Below are positions 9,909-21,958 of a stretch of 64,000 nucleotides of DNA, one piece after another. Within the stretch, counting starts at the first letter, position 1, and each line of letters starts with the position of its first letter. The stretch comes from Xanthomonas euvesicatoria pv. euvesicatoria (GTDB lineage Bacteria > Pseudomonadota > Gammaproteobacteria > Xanthomonadales > Xanthomonadaceae): the NCBI RefSeq assembly GCF_020880415.1, contig NZ_JAJIUJ010000120.1:62001-126000 (forward strand). The letters are read 5' to 3'. A program made the position numbers and the translations under genes. The notes below the pieces were generated by a model. The model saw only the letters and a list, made by a program, of their open reading frames with translations. It made no database searches and was not told where the DNA came from.

Positions 9909-10981
9909 CGCTGGAAACCCCTGTGCGTGTATTGATCGTCGACGATTCGGCGGTCGTGCGTCAGATGCTCACCGAAATTTTGTCGCGCGACGCCGGCATC
10001 GAAGTGGTCGGCTCGGCCGCCGACCCGTTGCTGGCGCGCGAAAAGATCAAGCGCCTCAATCCGGACGTCATCACGCTGGATGTGGAAATGCCGCGCATGG
10101 ACGGCCTGGTATTTCTGGAAAACCTGATGCGCCTGCGCCCTACCCCGGTGGTGATGATTTCATCGCTGACCGAGCGCGGTGCCGACACCACCTTGCAGGC
10201 CCTGTCGCTGGGCGCCGTGGACTTCGTGTCCAAGCCCAAGATCGACGTCGCACGCGGGTTGGAAGGCTACGCCGAAGAGATCGTCAGCAAGGTCAAGATG
10301 GCCGCCAAAGCCAAGGTCAGCGCACTCAATCGTCCGAGCGCGCCCAAAGTCACGCTGGATATGCAATCGGCACCGGTGGCCGGCAGCGCGCTGCGCTTTC
10401 GCACGACCGACCGCTTGATCGCCATCGGCGCCTCCGCCGGTGGTACCGAAGCGCTGCGCGTGGTGCTCGAACACATGCCCGCCGATGCGCCCGCGGTGGT
10501 GATGACCCAGCATCTGCCTGCCAGCTTCAGCACCGCATTCGCCGAGCGCCTCAACCGCCACTCGGCCATGTCGGTACGCGAAGCCACCGATGGCGAGGCC
10601 ATCCTGCCCGGCCATGCGTATCTGCCGCCGGGCGGCCAGCATCTGCGCATCATTCGCGACGGTGCGCGCTGGCGCTGCCGCATCGACGATGGCCCGCCGG
10701 TCAATCGCCACAAGCCGGCAGTGGACGTGCTGTTTCGTTCCGTTGCCGCCAATGCCGGCCCGAATGCGGTGGGCGCCATCCTCACCGGCATGGGCGACGA
10801 CGGCGCACGCGGCCTGCTGGAAATGCTGCAGGCCGGCGCGCCGACGCTGGTGCAGGATGAAGCCAGCAGCGTGGTCTGGGGCATGCCCGGTGCCGCGTAC
10901 AAACTTGGCGCCGCGCAGGAAGTGGTGCCGCTGGACCGCGTGGCCGAGCGCTTGCTCGCATTGTCGGCGCAGGCGCGCTGA
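9905..10981 (+). CDS. cheB: Chemotaxis methylesterase CheB
   Basis: Response-regulator methylesterase/deamidase of 358 residues that removes receptor methyl groups when phosphorylated by CheA. The receiver domain starts [14 protein letters not shown] with the phospho-acceptor Asp in [11 protein letters not shown] near residue 58. The C-terminal esterase has a Ser (GASAGGTE), His (TQHLP) and Asp (GMGDDG) in the order of the family's catalytic triad. The ATG overlaps the cheD stop by four bases. The frame is open upstream within cheD, but the MTLETPVRV start is the natural one. Confidence 0.96.
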   Translation: MTLETPVRVLIVDDSAVVRQMLTEILSRDAGIEVVGSAADPLLAREKIKRLNPDVITLDVEMPRMDGLVFLENLMRLRPTPVVMISSLTERGADTTLQALSLGAVDFVSKPKIDVARGLEGYAEEIVSKVKMAAKAKVSALNRPSAPKVTLDMQSAPVAGSALRFRTTDRLIAIGASAGGTEALRVVLEHMPADAPAVVMTQHLPASFSTAFAERLNRHSAMSVREATDGEAILPGHAYLPPGGQHLRIIRDGARWRCRIDDGPPVNRHKPAVDVLFRSVAANAGPNAVGAILTGMGDDGARGLLEMLQAGAPTLVQDEASSVVWGMPGAAYKLGAAQEVVPLDRVAERLLALSAQAR

Positions 10982-10987
10982 TCCGGC

Positions 10988-13348
10988 ATGGCCGCGCATC
11001 CCTCGCACCCGACCAACCCAACGCTTCCTCCGGCACCGGGAAGCGTGGTGGGCGCTGGCGTGGATGCAGCGATGGACCGCACGCCGCTGACGGCTGAGCC
11101 GATCCATGCCAACGCCCCAGGCACGGGCCAGATCAGGCCCGGCCCGGTCACCGCCGGCATGGCCAAGGCCGGCGAACAGCCCGACCAACGCCGCGCGCGT
11201 CTGCTCGCCGAAGCCCTGGATGGCAGCAGCAGCGCCATTCTCATCTGCGACCTGCAATCGCGCCTGCTGTACGCCAACGACGGCTTCCAGCGCATGTTCG
11301 GCTACACCGAAGCCGAGCTGGTCGGTCTGCGTCCCTCCGATGTCCTGACCCGCGCGCAAAGCGACCAAAGCGAGGTCGCTCGCGTTCGCGATCGCGCCGA
11401 TGCCTTGCAGCACACCCGTGCCGACCTGCTGGTCTATCGCAAGGACGGCACGCCGCTGTGGATCTCGCTGAACTTCAACCCGATCTACGACGCCAACCAC
11501 GCTCCCTCGCATTACGTGGCGGTACTGACCGACATCACCGACACCAAGATGCACGAGGTGTTGCAGCACCGCGTGCTGGAGGCCCTGGTGCAGGAACGCC
11601 CGTTGATCGAGGTGATGACGCTGATTTGCACCGAGGTCGAACGCATCGCACCGGATGTGCTGGCCACGGTGATGAGTGCGGACAATCAAGGTCGCCTGCA
11701 TTCGCTGGCTGCGCCCAGCCTGCCGCCCGAATACGCCGACGCAGTCAACGGCTTGAAGATCGGCCCGGGCACCGGCGCCTGCGGCACCGCGGCCTGGCGC
11801 GGTCGCGCGGTGATGGTGGAAGACATCGCCACCGACCCATTGTTCGAGGCGTATCGCGACACGCTCTTGCCTTGGGGCCTGCGCGCCTGCTGGAGCACGC
11901 CGATCCGCTCCAACAGCGCGCGCGTGCTCGGCACCTTCGCGCTGTATTACCGCAAGCCGCAACGTGCCGATGCCTGGCATATGCGGCTCACCGATTTGTG
12001 CCAGCAGCTGTGCACATTGGCGCTGGAACGCGAGCAGATCCGCCAGCGCGTGCATCAACTGGCGTTCTACGACACGCTCACGGGCCTTCCCAACCGCATC
12101 ATGTTCAGCGCGCGTGCCGAGCAGGCACTGACCCAGGCCGAATACGCCGGCGAACCGGCCGCGTTGATGTTCATCAACATCGATCGCTTCAAGCTCATCA
12201 ACGATAGCCAGGGGCACGCCGCAGGCGATGGCCTGCTGCGCGATATCGCCTTGCGCGTCAACGACCAGATCACCGCCACGGCGATGCTGGCGCGGCTATC
12301 CGGCGACGAGTTCGCGCTCGCGCTGCCGCAATGCAGCGCAGAGCAGGCCAGTGCCGCCGCCGAGCGTTTGTTGGTCAGCATCGCCAGCCCGCTGCCGGTT
12401 GGCCATATGACCGTGCATCCCTCGGCCAGTATCGGCGTGGCGATGTTTCCCGAGGATGGCCACGACATCAACATCCTGCTGCGCCATGCCGACTTGGCGA
12501 TGAATCGCGCCAAGAAGGAAGGCGGTGGGCGCTTCCGCTTTTTCAGTTCCGACATGAACCGCATGGCGCAGGAACGCGTGGCCTTGGAGGCCGAGCTGCG
12601 CCAGGCCATTGGCCGCGATCAATTGCAGCTGCACTACCAGCCGCAGATGCACAGCGCCGCGCCGCATGCCCTGTATGGCGTGGAAGCGCTGCTGCGCTGG
12701 AATCATCCGCAACTGGGCGCGGTATCGCCGGCGCGGTTTCTGCCGGTGGCTGAAGAGCAAGGCATGATGCCGCAGCTCAACGCCTGGGTACTGCGACGTG
12801 CCTGCGAACAGGTCGCGGACTGGCGCCAGCGTGGCGTGCCGGTCGCGCGCGTGTCGGTGAATCTGTCGGCAAGCGGCTTCGAAAGCCCGCGCATGCTTCC
12901 CGACCTGCTGAAGCTGATCGCCGAACTGGGCGTGCAGCCGTCCGATCTCACCCTGGAACTGACCGAAAGCGTGATGCTGTCCGGGCAACCGGGCGTGCTG
13001 GAAAACCTGCACGCCATTCGCGAAGCCGGCATCTCGCTGTCGCTGGACGATTTCGGCACTGGCTATTCCAGCCTGAGCCACTTGCATCGTCTGCCGATCG
13101 ACGAACTCAAACTGGACATGAGCTTCGTCCGCGATATCGAACACAGCGAAGACGCACGCGCGCTCACCACCTCGGTGCTGCGCATCGGCGAGCACCTGCG
13201 CAAGCACGTGGTCGCCGAAGGTGTGGAAAACGAAGCGCAGCGCCTGTTCCTCGCCGACCTGGGTTGCGAGGTGCTGCAAGGCTATCTGTTCTCGCGGCCG
13301 CTACCGGCCCAGGCACTGGAAGCCTGGCTGGGCGCGCAACCGTCATAA
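10988..13348 (+). CDS. PAS-GAF-GGDEF-EAL c-di-GMP signalling protein
   Basis: Cytoplasmic protein of 786 residues. After a Pro-rich tail come a PAS domain (about 70-190), a GAF domain (about 195-350), a GGDEF domain (about 360-520) and an EAL domain (about 530-780). The cyclase signature is SGDEF near residue 437 instead of GGDEF; such variants can be active or regulatory. The phosphodiesterase motifs look intact: EALLRW near 565, the NLSASGF region, ELTES, DDFGTGYSSL and the EGVEN segment. So degradation of c-di-GMP is likely, and synthesis is uncertain. It starts six bases after cheB and is probably cotranscribed. Confidence 0.9.
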   Translation: MAAHPSHPTNPTLPPAPGSVVGAGVDAAMDRTPLTAEPIHANAPGTGQIRPGPVTAGMAKAGEQPDQRRARLLAEALDGSSSAILICDLQSRLLYANDGFQRMFGYTEAELVGLRPSDVLTRAQSDQSEVARVRDRADALQHTRADLLVYRKDGTPLWISLNFNPIYDANHAPSHYVAVLTDITDTKMHEVLQHRVLEALVQERPLIEVMTLICTEVERIAPDVLATVMSADNQGRLHSLAAPSLPPEYADAVNGLKIGPGTGACGTAAWRGRAVMVEDIATDPLFEAYRDTLLPWGLRACWSTPIRSNSARVLGTFALYYRKPQRADAWHMRLTDLCQQLCTLALEREQIRQRVHQLAFYDTLTGLPNRIMFSARAEQALTQAEYAGEPAALMFINIDRFKLINDSQGHAAGDGLLRDIALRVNDQITATAMLARLSGDEFALALPQCSAEQASAAAERLLVSIASPLPVGHMTVHPSASIGVAMFPEDGHDINILLRHADLAMNRAKKEGGGRFRFFSSDMNRMAQERVALEAELRQAIGRDQLQLHYQPQMHSAAPHALYGVEALLRWNHPQLGAVSPARFLPVAEEQGMMPQLNAWVLRRACEQVADWRQRGVPVARVSVNLSASGFESPRMLPDLLKLIAELGVQPSDLTLELTESVMLSGQPGVLENLHAIREAGISLSLDDFGTGYSSLSHLHRLPIDELKLDMSFVRDIEHSEDARALTTSVLRIGEHLRKHVVAEGVENEAQRLFLADLGCEVLQGYLFSRPLPAQALEAWLGAQPS

Positions 13349-13746
13349 CGCAACCGCCGAACGATCACCGCTTCGAACTTCCTTCCAGCCAGGAAAGGCG
13401 GGCCATGGCGTGGCAAGTCATGAGCCTCCTCCTGCAGAAGAGCAGCGCTGCAAGCCCTTCCCTACGAAAGAGGGCTTTAAGCCCCTCTCCCCGCGGGAGG
13501 GAGTGGGGTGAGGGTAAGGCCAACCACGCATCGCGCCGACGCCGTACCCGCATCCGCCCCGCGGGCACCTTCTCCTCCATAAAGGAGGAGAGTGTCCCGA
13601 CCGGAGAAGGGAAACATCATCCTGACAACTGCGGCGCTTCAGCCATCTCCAACGAGAGAGCGCTTCAAGCCCGCCTCCTGTCCGTAAAAAGTGAGGCGGC
13701 GAGAAGGAACCAGTCGCCTCATCCCTCGTCGGGCGAGGTCATTACC
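13349..13746. repeat. Convergent intergenic region with dispersed hairpin repeats
   Basis: No gene is supported here. A copy of the CCCCTCTCCC/GGGAG...GTGGGGTGAGGG repeat lies at 13482-13514, in the opposite orientation to a better copy at 53318-53350. A second hairpin, TCTCCTCC/GGAGGAGA, lies at 13571-13591. The region separates convergent genes and could end transcription from either side. Confidence 0.5.
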
Positions 13747-14598
13747 TCATCCCACTCGCATCAGCTCCACCTCGGTCTCACCCACCGTCCGCTTCAGCCA
13801 TCCCAGCAACTGCGCGTTGACGAAGGCCGGGTTTTCCAGCGAGGCGATATGGCCTGCGTCCGGGATCAGCTCGTAATCGCAACAGATTGCCTCGGCCATC
13901 ATCCACACCTCTTCGGGCGGGCGCGGAATGTCCTCGGCGCCACCGAGCAGGAAGGTGTTGGCCGGTTCCAGCGCGGACAGGGCATCCAGGCGGTCGGCTC
14001 GGCCGAAGATCAGCCGGCCCAGCGGCACGATGGATGCGCGCAACTGCTCGGCCGACATCGCCGCCAGACGCTGCGCGAAGGCGGCCGGCAATGCCGAGCT
14101 CAGATCGATACCAGGGCGGAAGAAGATCGGCACGATCGCCTCGATCAGCGCAGGCGTCACCTGCCCGGCCGTCTCGATGGCATCAAGCAGGCCGAAATAG
14201 CGCGCACGCGTGGCGGCTGGCTCGGCGCCCAGGAAAGTATCCATCAACACCAGGCTGCGCACGCGCTCCGGCGCCATCAGGGCAAGCTCGGCGGCCCACA
14301 TGCCGCCCACCGACAGGCCGACCACCGCGCACTGCGGCAACTTCAGTGCGTCCAGCAGGGCCAGCATGTGCCCGGCAAGATCGCCGATCTGCTGCGTGCC
14401 GTGCGGCAACGGACCTGACTGCCCGTGTCCCCATAGCTCGGGAACGATGACCTGGTAATGCTGCGACAGCGCCTGGATCTGCGGCTCCCACATCGCAGCG
14501 TCCCAGAGATAGCTGTGGCCGAGCAAGACCGGGAAACCGCGGCCGTGTTGCGTGTAATGCAGGGTTTGACCGGAGATTGTGCAAGTGGGCATGGGCAT
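13747..14598 (-). CDS. Alpha/beta hydrolase
   Basis: Soluble alpha/beta-hydrolase-fold enzyme of 283 residues, substrate unknown. The nucleophile elbow is GLSVGG (Ser about residue 96). The oxyanion segment LLGHSY is near residue 27, an acid region LLGGAED lies near 225, and the catalytic His is in DAGHIAS near 256. It resembles the small esterase/lactonase group that includes PcaD-like and RutD-like enzymes, but nothing in the neighbourhood fixes a pathway. The frame extends 22 codons upstream; the start at 14598 (MPMPTCTIS) gives the usual N-terminus. Confidence 0.85.
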   Translation of the reverse strand: MPMPTCTISGQTLHYTQHGRGFPVLLGHSYLWDAAMWEPQIQALSQHYQVIVPELWGHGQSGPLPHGTQQIGDLAGHMLALLDALKLPQCAVVGLSVGGMWAAELALMAPERVRSLVLMDTFLGAEPAATRARYFGLLDAIETAGQVTPALIEAIVPIFFRPGIDLSSALPAAFAQRLAAMSAEQLRASIVPLGRLIFGRADRLDALSALEPANTFLLGGAEDIPRPPEEVWMMAEAICCDYELIPDAGHIASLENPAFVNAQLLGWLKRTVGETEVELMRVG

Positions 14599-14734
14599 CA
14601 ACGGGCAGTGGTAGAGCGGCGGGACTCTAGACCTGCGCACTTCAGATTTTTGTTGCAATGCCACAATCCAGTCAGCTGGTATTTGCTTTAACGCCGGGTA
14701 TCGTGACGACTACACGAAACCGTTGCCCGAAAAG

Positions 14735-14763
14735 CGAAATGCCCGGCAGTGCCGGGCATTTCG
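14735..14763 (-). terminator. Rho-independent terminator of acnB
   Basis: Two perfectly complementary 14-base arms (CGAAATGCCCGGCA on the + strand) meet around a single base. Read on the minus strand the stem is followed by CTTTT. It lies 23 bases beyond the acnB stop codon. Confidence 0.85.
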
Positions 14764-14786
14764 GGACAGCAAACCTGCCGGAAGAA

Positions 14787-17378
14787 TCAGGCGGCGACGG
14801 TCTCTGCCACGTCCTGATATTCCTGGATCTGATCGAAGTTCATGTAGCGGTAGATCTGATCGCCACTGGTCTTGATCACGCCGACATCCGCCATGTACTC
14901 GTCCTTGGTCGGAATGCGGCCCAGGCGCGAGCAGATTGCCGCCAGTTCCGCCGAGCCCAGGTACACGTTGGTGTTGCGGCCCAACCGGTTCGGGAAATTA
15001 CGCGTGGAGGTCGAGAACACCGTGGCGCCCTCGCGTGCCTGCGCCTGGTTGCCCATGCACAGCGAGCAGCCCGGCATTTCCATGCGCGCACCGGCCGCGC
15101 CGAAGGTGCCGTAATGGCCTTCCTTGGTCAGCTCGGAGGCGTCCATCTTGGTCGGCGGTGCCACCCACAGGCGGGTCGGGATGTCGCGCTTGCCTTCCAG
15201 CAGCTTGGCCGCGGCACGGAAGTGACCGATGTTGGTCATGCACGAGCCGATGAATACTTCGTCGATGGCCGCGCCGGCCACTTCCGACAGCGTCTTCACG
15301 TCGTCCGGGTCGTTCGGGCAGGCCACGATCGGCTCATGGATATCGGCCAGGTTGATCTCGATGACCGCCGCGTATTCGGCGTCGGCATCGGGCTGCAGCA
15401 GCTGCGGGTCAGCCAGCCAGTCTTCCATCTTCTTGATGCGGCGGCCCAGGGTGCGCGCATCGGCATAGCCCTCGGCAATCATCCAGCGCAGCAGGGTGAT
15501 GTTGCTGGTCAGGTACTCGATGATCGGCGCCTTATCCAGGTGCACGGTGCAACCGGCAGCCGAACGCTCGGCCGAGGCGTCGGAGAGTTCGAACGCCTGC
15601 TCCACCTTCAGGTTCGGCAAGCCTTCGATTTCCAGGATGCGGCCGGAGAAGATGTTCTTCTTGCCCTGCTTGGCCACGGTCAGCAGGCCCTGCTTGATCG
15701 CGTACAGCGGGATCGCGTTGACCAGGTCACGCAAGGTCACGCCCGGCTGCATCTGCCCCTTGAAGCGCACCAGCACGCTCTCGGGCATGTCCAGCGGCAT
15801 CACCCCGGTGGCGGCGGCGAAGGCCACCAGGCCGGAGCCGGCCGGGAACGAAATGCCGATCGGGAAGCGGGTGTGCGAGTCGCCGCCGGTGCCCACGGTG
15901 TCGGGCAGCAGCATGCGATTGAGCCAGCTGTGGATCACGCCGTCGCCCGGACGCAGCGAGACGCCGCCGCGGGTGGAGATGAACTCGGGCAAGGTGTGGT
16001 GGGTCTTGACGTCCACCGGCTTCGGATAGGCGGCGGTGTGGCAGAACGACTGCATCACCAGGTCGGCCGAGAAGCCCAGGCAGGCCAGGTCCTTCAGCTC
16101 GTCGCGGGTCATCGGGCCGGTGGTGTCCTGCGAACCCACCGAGGTCATCTTCGGCTCGCAATAGGTGCCCGGGCGCATGCCCTGGCCTTCCGGCAGCCCG
16201 CAGGCGCGGCCGACCATCTTCTGCGCCAGCGAGAAGCCCTTGCCGGTGTCCGGCGGGTCCATCGGCAGGCGGAACAGGTCCGACGCCGGCAGGCCCAGGA
16301 ATTCGCGCGCCTTGGCGGTGAGGCCACGGCCGACGATCAGCGGAATGCGGCCGCCGGCGCGCACTTCGTCGAACAGCACGTCCGACTTCATTGCGAACTC
16401 GGCGATCACCTGCCCGTCCTTCAGCGCCTTGCCGTCGTACGGACGCAGCTCGACCACATCGCCGTGCTCCATCTGCGACACGTCCAGCTCGATCGGCAAG
16501 GCGCCGGCGTCTTCCATGGTGTTGTAGAAGATCGGGGCGATCTTGCTGCCCAGGCACACGCCGCCGAAGCGCTTGTTGGGGATGTACGGAATGTCCTCGC
16601 CGGTCCACCACAGCACCGAGTTGGTCGCCGACTTGCGCGAGGAACCGGTACCGACCACGTCGCCCACGTAGGCCACCAGATGGCCCTTGGCCTTGAGGTC
16701 GGCAATGGCCTGGATCGGGCCGCGCTTGCCGTCTTCTTCCGGCTCGAACGCCGCGCCGTCGCGCTTGTTCTTCAACATGGCCAGCGCATGCAGCGGGATG
16801 TCCGGACGGGTGGTCGCATCCGGCGCCGGCGACAGGTCGTCGGTATTGGTTTCGCCCGGCACCTTGAACACGGTCACGGTCAGGCTCTGCGGCACTTCCG
16901 GCTTGCTGGTGAACCACTCGGCATCGGCCCAGCTCTGCAGCACGGCCTTGGCGTGCGCGTTACCGGCTTGCGCCTTTTCCTGCACGTCGTGGAACGCATC
17001 GAACACCAGCAAGGTGTGCTTGAGCGCTTCGGCGGCAGTGGCGCCCAGCTCGGCGTTGTCCAGCAGGTCGATCAGCGGCTGGATGTTGTAGCCGCCCAGC
17101 ATGGTGCCGAGCAGCTCGGTGGCGCGTGTGGGGCTGATCAGCGCGGTGGTCTCGGTGCCGAAGGCAACCGCGGCCAGATACGAGGCCTTGACCTTGGCAG
17201 CGTCGTCGACGCCGGCCGGCACGCGCTGGCTGAGCAGCTCGACCAGGAATTCTTCCTCGCCAGCCGGCGGAGCCTTCAACAGCTCGATGACCTCGGCGGT
17301 CTGCTGCGCGGTCAGCGGCAGCGGCGGGATACCGAGCGCGGCGCGCTCTGCAACGTGGTGGCGATAGGCTTCCAACAT
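14787..17378 (-). CDS. acnB: Aconitate hydratase B (2-methylisocitrate dehydratase type)
   Basis: [4Fe-4S] enzyme of 863 residues interconverting citrate and isocitrate in the TCA cycle. The N-terminus ([16 protein letters not shown]) and the order of helical, swivel and catalytic domains are those of AcnB. Cluster cysteines are visible in [13 protein letters not shown] and [10 protein letters not shown]. The start at 17378 is supported by TGGAGAACCC six bases upstream; the frame runs open beyond it without a matching N-terminus. A strong terminator follows. A second, unrelated-type aconitase (rpfA) is encoded 0.85 kb away on the other strand, with a toxin-antitoxin pair between them. Confidence 0.96.
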   Translation of the reverse strand: MLEAYRHHVAERAALGIPPLPLTAQQTAEVIELLKAPPAGEEEFLVELLSQRVPAGVDDAAKVKASYLAAVAFGTETTALISPTRATELLGTMLGGYNIQPLIDLLDNAELGATAAEALKHTLLVFDAFHDVQEKAQAGNAHAKAVLQSWADAEWFTSKPEVPQSLTVTVFKVPGETNTDDLSPAPDATTRPDIPLHALAMLKNKRDGAAFEPEEDGKRGPIQAIADLKAKGHLVAYVGDVVGTGSSRKSATNSVLWWTGEDIPYIPNKRFGGVCLGSKIAPIFYNTMEDAGALPIELDVSQMEHGDVVELRPYDGKALKDGQVIAEFAMKSDVLFDEVRAGGRIPLIVGRGLTAKAREFLGLPASDLFRLPMDPPDTGKGFSLAQKMVGRACGLPEGQGMRPGTYCEPKMTSVGSQDTTGPMTRDELKDLACLGFSADLVMQSFCHTAAYPKPVDVKTHHTLPEFISTRGGVSLRPGDGVIHSWLNRMLLPDTVGTGGDSHTRFPIGISFPAGSGLVAFAAATGVMPLDMPESVLVRFKGQMQPGVTLRDLVNAIPLYAIKQGLLTVAKQGKKNIFSGRILEIEGLPNLKVEQAFELSDASAERSAAGCTVHLDKAPIIEYLTSNITLLRWMIAEGYADARTLGRRIKKMEDWLADPQLLQPDADAEYAAVIEINLADIHEPIVACPNDPDDVKTLSEVAGAAIDEVFIGSCMTNIGHFRAAAKLLEGKRDIPTRLWVAPPTKMDASELTKEGHYGTFGAAGARMEMPGCSLCMGNQAQAREGATVFSTSTRNFPNRLGRNTNVYLGSAELAAICSRLGRIPTKDEYMADVGVIKTSGDQIYRYMNFDQIQEYQDVAETVAA

Positions 17379-17428
17379 GCGGGTTCTCCAAAAAAGCAGC
17401 GGTGAAGGTGGTAAAGCGCGAACGTGGA

Positions 17429-17839
17429 TCAGGGTGCGGGTTTGGGAACGATGATCTTCAAACCCTTGAAGTAATCGCGGAAGAAGCCCTCGTCGCGGGT
17501 GATCAACCCGTCGCACTGGAGCATGGCGTGGGCGCCGATCAGGAAGTCGGCCACCACCCGCTCACGCTTGCCGCCGCGCGCGCGAAAGCGCTTGTTCATA
17601 TGGCCGGCGCGCACTGCCGCCGCTTCCTGGGTGGCCTCGTAGCGCACGCCGATCGAGGCCAGGGTTTCCATCAGGTCGACCTGGGTGTCGAGCATGGCCA
17701 GCACCTCGGCCACCACCGCGTCGCAGACCACCACTTCGTCGCGCGCCAGCGCGTCGCCGATGCAGACCTCCGACACTTCGCCATAGACCGGGTCGCCGAT
17801 CAGGATGTCCAGCAGGACCGAGGAATCCAGGGCGATCAT
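17429..17839 (-). CDS. VapC-type PIN-domain toxin
   Basis: PIN-domain protein of 136 residues, probably an RNase toxin. Conserved acidic residues expected at the metal site are present: Asp in [11 protein letters not shown], Glu in VVAEVLA, Asp in [13 protein letters not shown] and Asp in LITRDEGFF. VapC proteins usually cleave tRNA or other RNAs when free of antitoxin (family knowledge). The start ATG overlaps the stop of the upstream AbrB-type gene by four bases (ATGA), the usual arrangement in vapBC operons. Its stop lies about 50 bases from the acnB start, so read-through into acnB on the same strand cannot occur: acnB is transcribed away after it, and vapC is upstream of acnB. Confidence 0.88.
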   Translation of the reverse strand: MIALDSSVLLDILIGDPVYGEVSEVCIGDALARDEVVVCDAVVAEVLAMLDTQVDLMETLASIGVRYEATQEAAAVRAGHMNKRFRARGGKRERVVADFLIGAHAMLQCDGLITRDEGFFRDYFKGLKIIVPKPAP

Positions 17840-18084
17840 GGGTCGAACGGATCCCCGGGCGCGCGGCCACGGATCACGCGCATGGCCGCATCGGTGCTGG
17901 TCAGGCCGTCGACCAGCTTGAACTTGCCGCGCACCTTGCGCAGCGCCTCGCTGACGTCCTTGCGCAGGATGATGCGCCCGCCGTCGAGCTCGATCTTCAA
18001 CGTGGTGCCCTTGGTCAGGCCCAGGGCATCGCGCACGGCCTTTGGCAGCGTGATCTGTCCGCGTTCGGCAACGGTGGCTTCCAT
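17836..18084 (-). CDS. VapB-type antitoxin (AbrB/SpoVT fold)
   Basis: Antitoxin of 82 residues. The N-terminal swapped-hairpin DNA-binding domain reads ATVAERGQITLPKAVRDALG, a textbook AbrB/MazE-like signature, and the C-terminal tail would bind the PIN toxin encoded next. Start codons at 18108, 18090 and 18084 are possible. GGAG lies one base before the 18090 ATG, which is too close, but seven bases before the 18084 ATG, so MEATVAERG is preferred. An imperfect palindrome (AAGTA...TACTT, 18099-18123) just upstream may be its operator. Confidence 0.87.
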   Translation of the reverse strand: MEATVAERGQITLPKAVRDALGLTKGTTLKIELDGGRIILRKDVSEALRKVRGKFKLVDGLTSTDAAMRVIRGRAPGDPFDP

Positions 18085-18231
18085 GAGCATGCTCCAGAAA
18101 GTATGCACGCATGATACGTACTTGCACCGCCCTACTCAAGTTGGCAGATCGGTCTGGACACACCGTACGTACACACTGAATCGCTCAGAATGGGCACCTA
18201 CCTAAAGCCTTCGATGCCATAGGAGTGATGC

Positions 18232-21000
<2,769 letters not shown>

Positions 21001-21033
21001 CCACAGCGCGCATTGCGCTGCAACGATGCAACG

Positions 21034-21063
21034 CACTCCCGCCGCTCGGCGGGAGTGGCGTTT
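21034..21063 (+). terminator. Terminator-like hairpin after rpfA
   Basis: CACTCCCGCC and GGCGGGAGTG form a 10-bp stem with a 4-base loop, followed by GCGTTT. It begins 33 bases after the rpfA stop codon. Confidence 0.7.
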
Positions 21064-21107
21064 CCGGCCTCTCAAAAAAAAACGGCGATCACGCGGCGGT
21101 GAACAAA

Positions 21108-21267
21108 GGACGCGTGCATCCCGACGTCGAACTGAATTCCCTCCTCCGCCGTTGGTGGTGACCGATGCCATCGCCGGCACACGGACATCGATCTCACCAG
21201 CGAGATATTTGGCGCAGAAGAAGGCGGCAACAGGCTGTATTGCCCAGCCAACGGCAGCCAGCCGGAG
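21108..21267 (+). pseudogene. Decayed, internally deleted aconitase fragment
   Basis: This stretch downstream of rpfA matches two separate parts of rpfA joined together. Bases 21108 to about 21210 resemble rpfA 19912-20013 (coding [15 protein letters not shown] and [10 protein letters not shown]). Bases about 21208-21267 resemble rpfA 20487-20553 (coding [14 protein letters not shown]). The reading frame is broken, for instance where ACCACCGAC became ACACGGAC. It is therefore a non-functional partial duplicate of rpfA or of a former second acnA copy. The rest of the 410-base gap up to 21411 shows nothing else I can name. Confidence 0.75.
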
Positions 21268-21411
21268 GGCCACCTTCCACCTTGTCGCAACGCAACGGCG
21301 TCACCGGGCGATGCGCGCTTCGGCCAGATGCCTCACGCCCCCCCATCCATGCCCTGGCGCCATGCGTCCGGCCGCACCAAGCGGCAGCCGCGTTCCACTG
21401 CATCGGCGCGG

Positions 21412-21861
21412 TCAACGCGCCGCCGGCACCCATTGCGCGTGGTACAGCTGCCAGTCGCTGCCCTGCAATCGCCAACCGGTGGTGACCTGATAGGTCTGCA
21501 CCTGATCGGGCACCCAACGCCCGTTGCCGCCGGTCAACAGCGCGGTGAAGCGCACCGTGGCGGTATCACCGCGCAGTGCCACATCGACCGGCCCCATGGT
21601 CACGCCGAGCTGTTGATTGCCCAGCATCTGCACTTGCATCAAGCGCCGTAACCCGGCAGCGTCCAGCCCATGTTCGCCAACAAAATCCTCGGCCACCGGC
21701 GCCATCGCATCGCCGATCTCGCGCGCCTCGATCGCCTGATGCATCTGCTCCAGCGTGGCGCGCAGACGTTGTTCCGGCGCAGCACGCGTGCACCCGAGCA
21801 AGACCAACATGCAAAATCCCACCCACGCCAGGCGCCACCGCCCTTGAATGCTGCTCTGCAT
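21412..21861 (-). CDS. Small lipoprotein, NTF2-like
   Basis: Protein of 149 residues with a lipoprotein signal: basic start, hydrophobic LAWVGFCMLVLL, then the lipobox LLGC at about residue 24. The mature part begins with a helical segment (EQRLRATLEQMHQAIEAREIGDAMAPVAEDFVG) followed by strands, the pattern of an NTF2/SnoaL-like fold, so a nuclear-transport-factor-2-like lipoprotein is the best guess. Function unknown. The start at 21861 (MQSSIQGRWR) is chosen over a longer frame from 21924 because it places the signal peptide at the N-terminus. It is divergent from rpfB. Confidence 0.75.
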   Translation of the reverse strand: MQSSIQGRWRLAWVGFCMLVLLGCTRAAPEQRLRATLEQMHQAIEAREIGDAMAPVAEDFVGEHGLDAAGLRRLMQVQMLGNQQLGVTMGPVDVALRGDTATVRFTALLTGGNGRWVPDQVQTYQVTTGWRLQGSDWQLYHAQWVPAAR

Positions 21862-21958
21862 CACGCTTCGCCTTTTCCATCCATGACGGTATGCTGCCAG
21901 CTGTTGTAACGCCGTGGAACACACTGCGGCGCGTCGAGAACACCCTGGAGGGGGGCAG

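Noticed and set aside
14658-17405. 915-codon open frame on the + strand across acnB
   Set aside because: Shadow of acnB; composition is His/Gln/Gly rich and lacks any family pattern.
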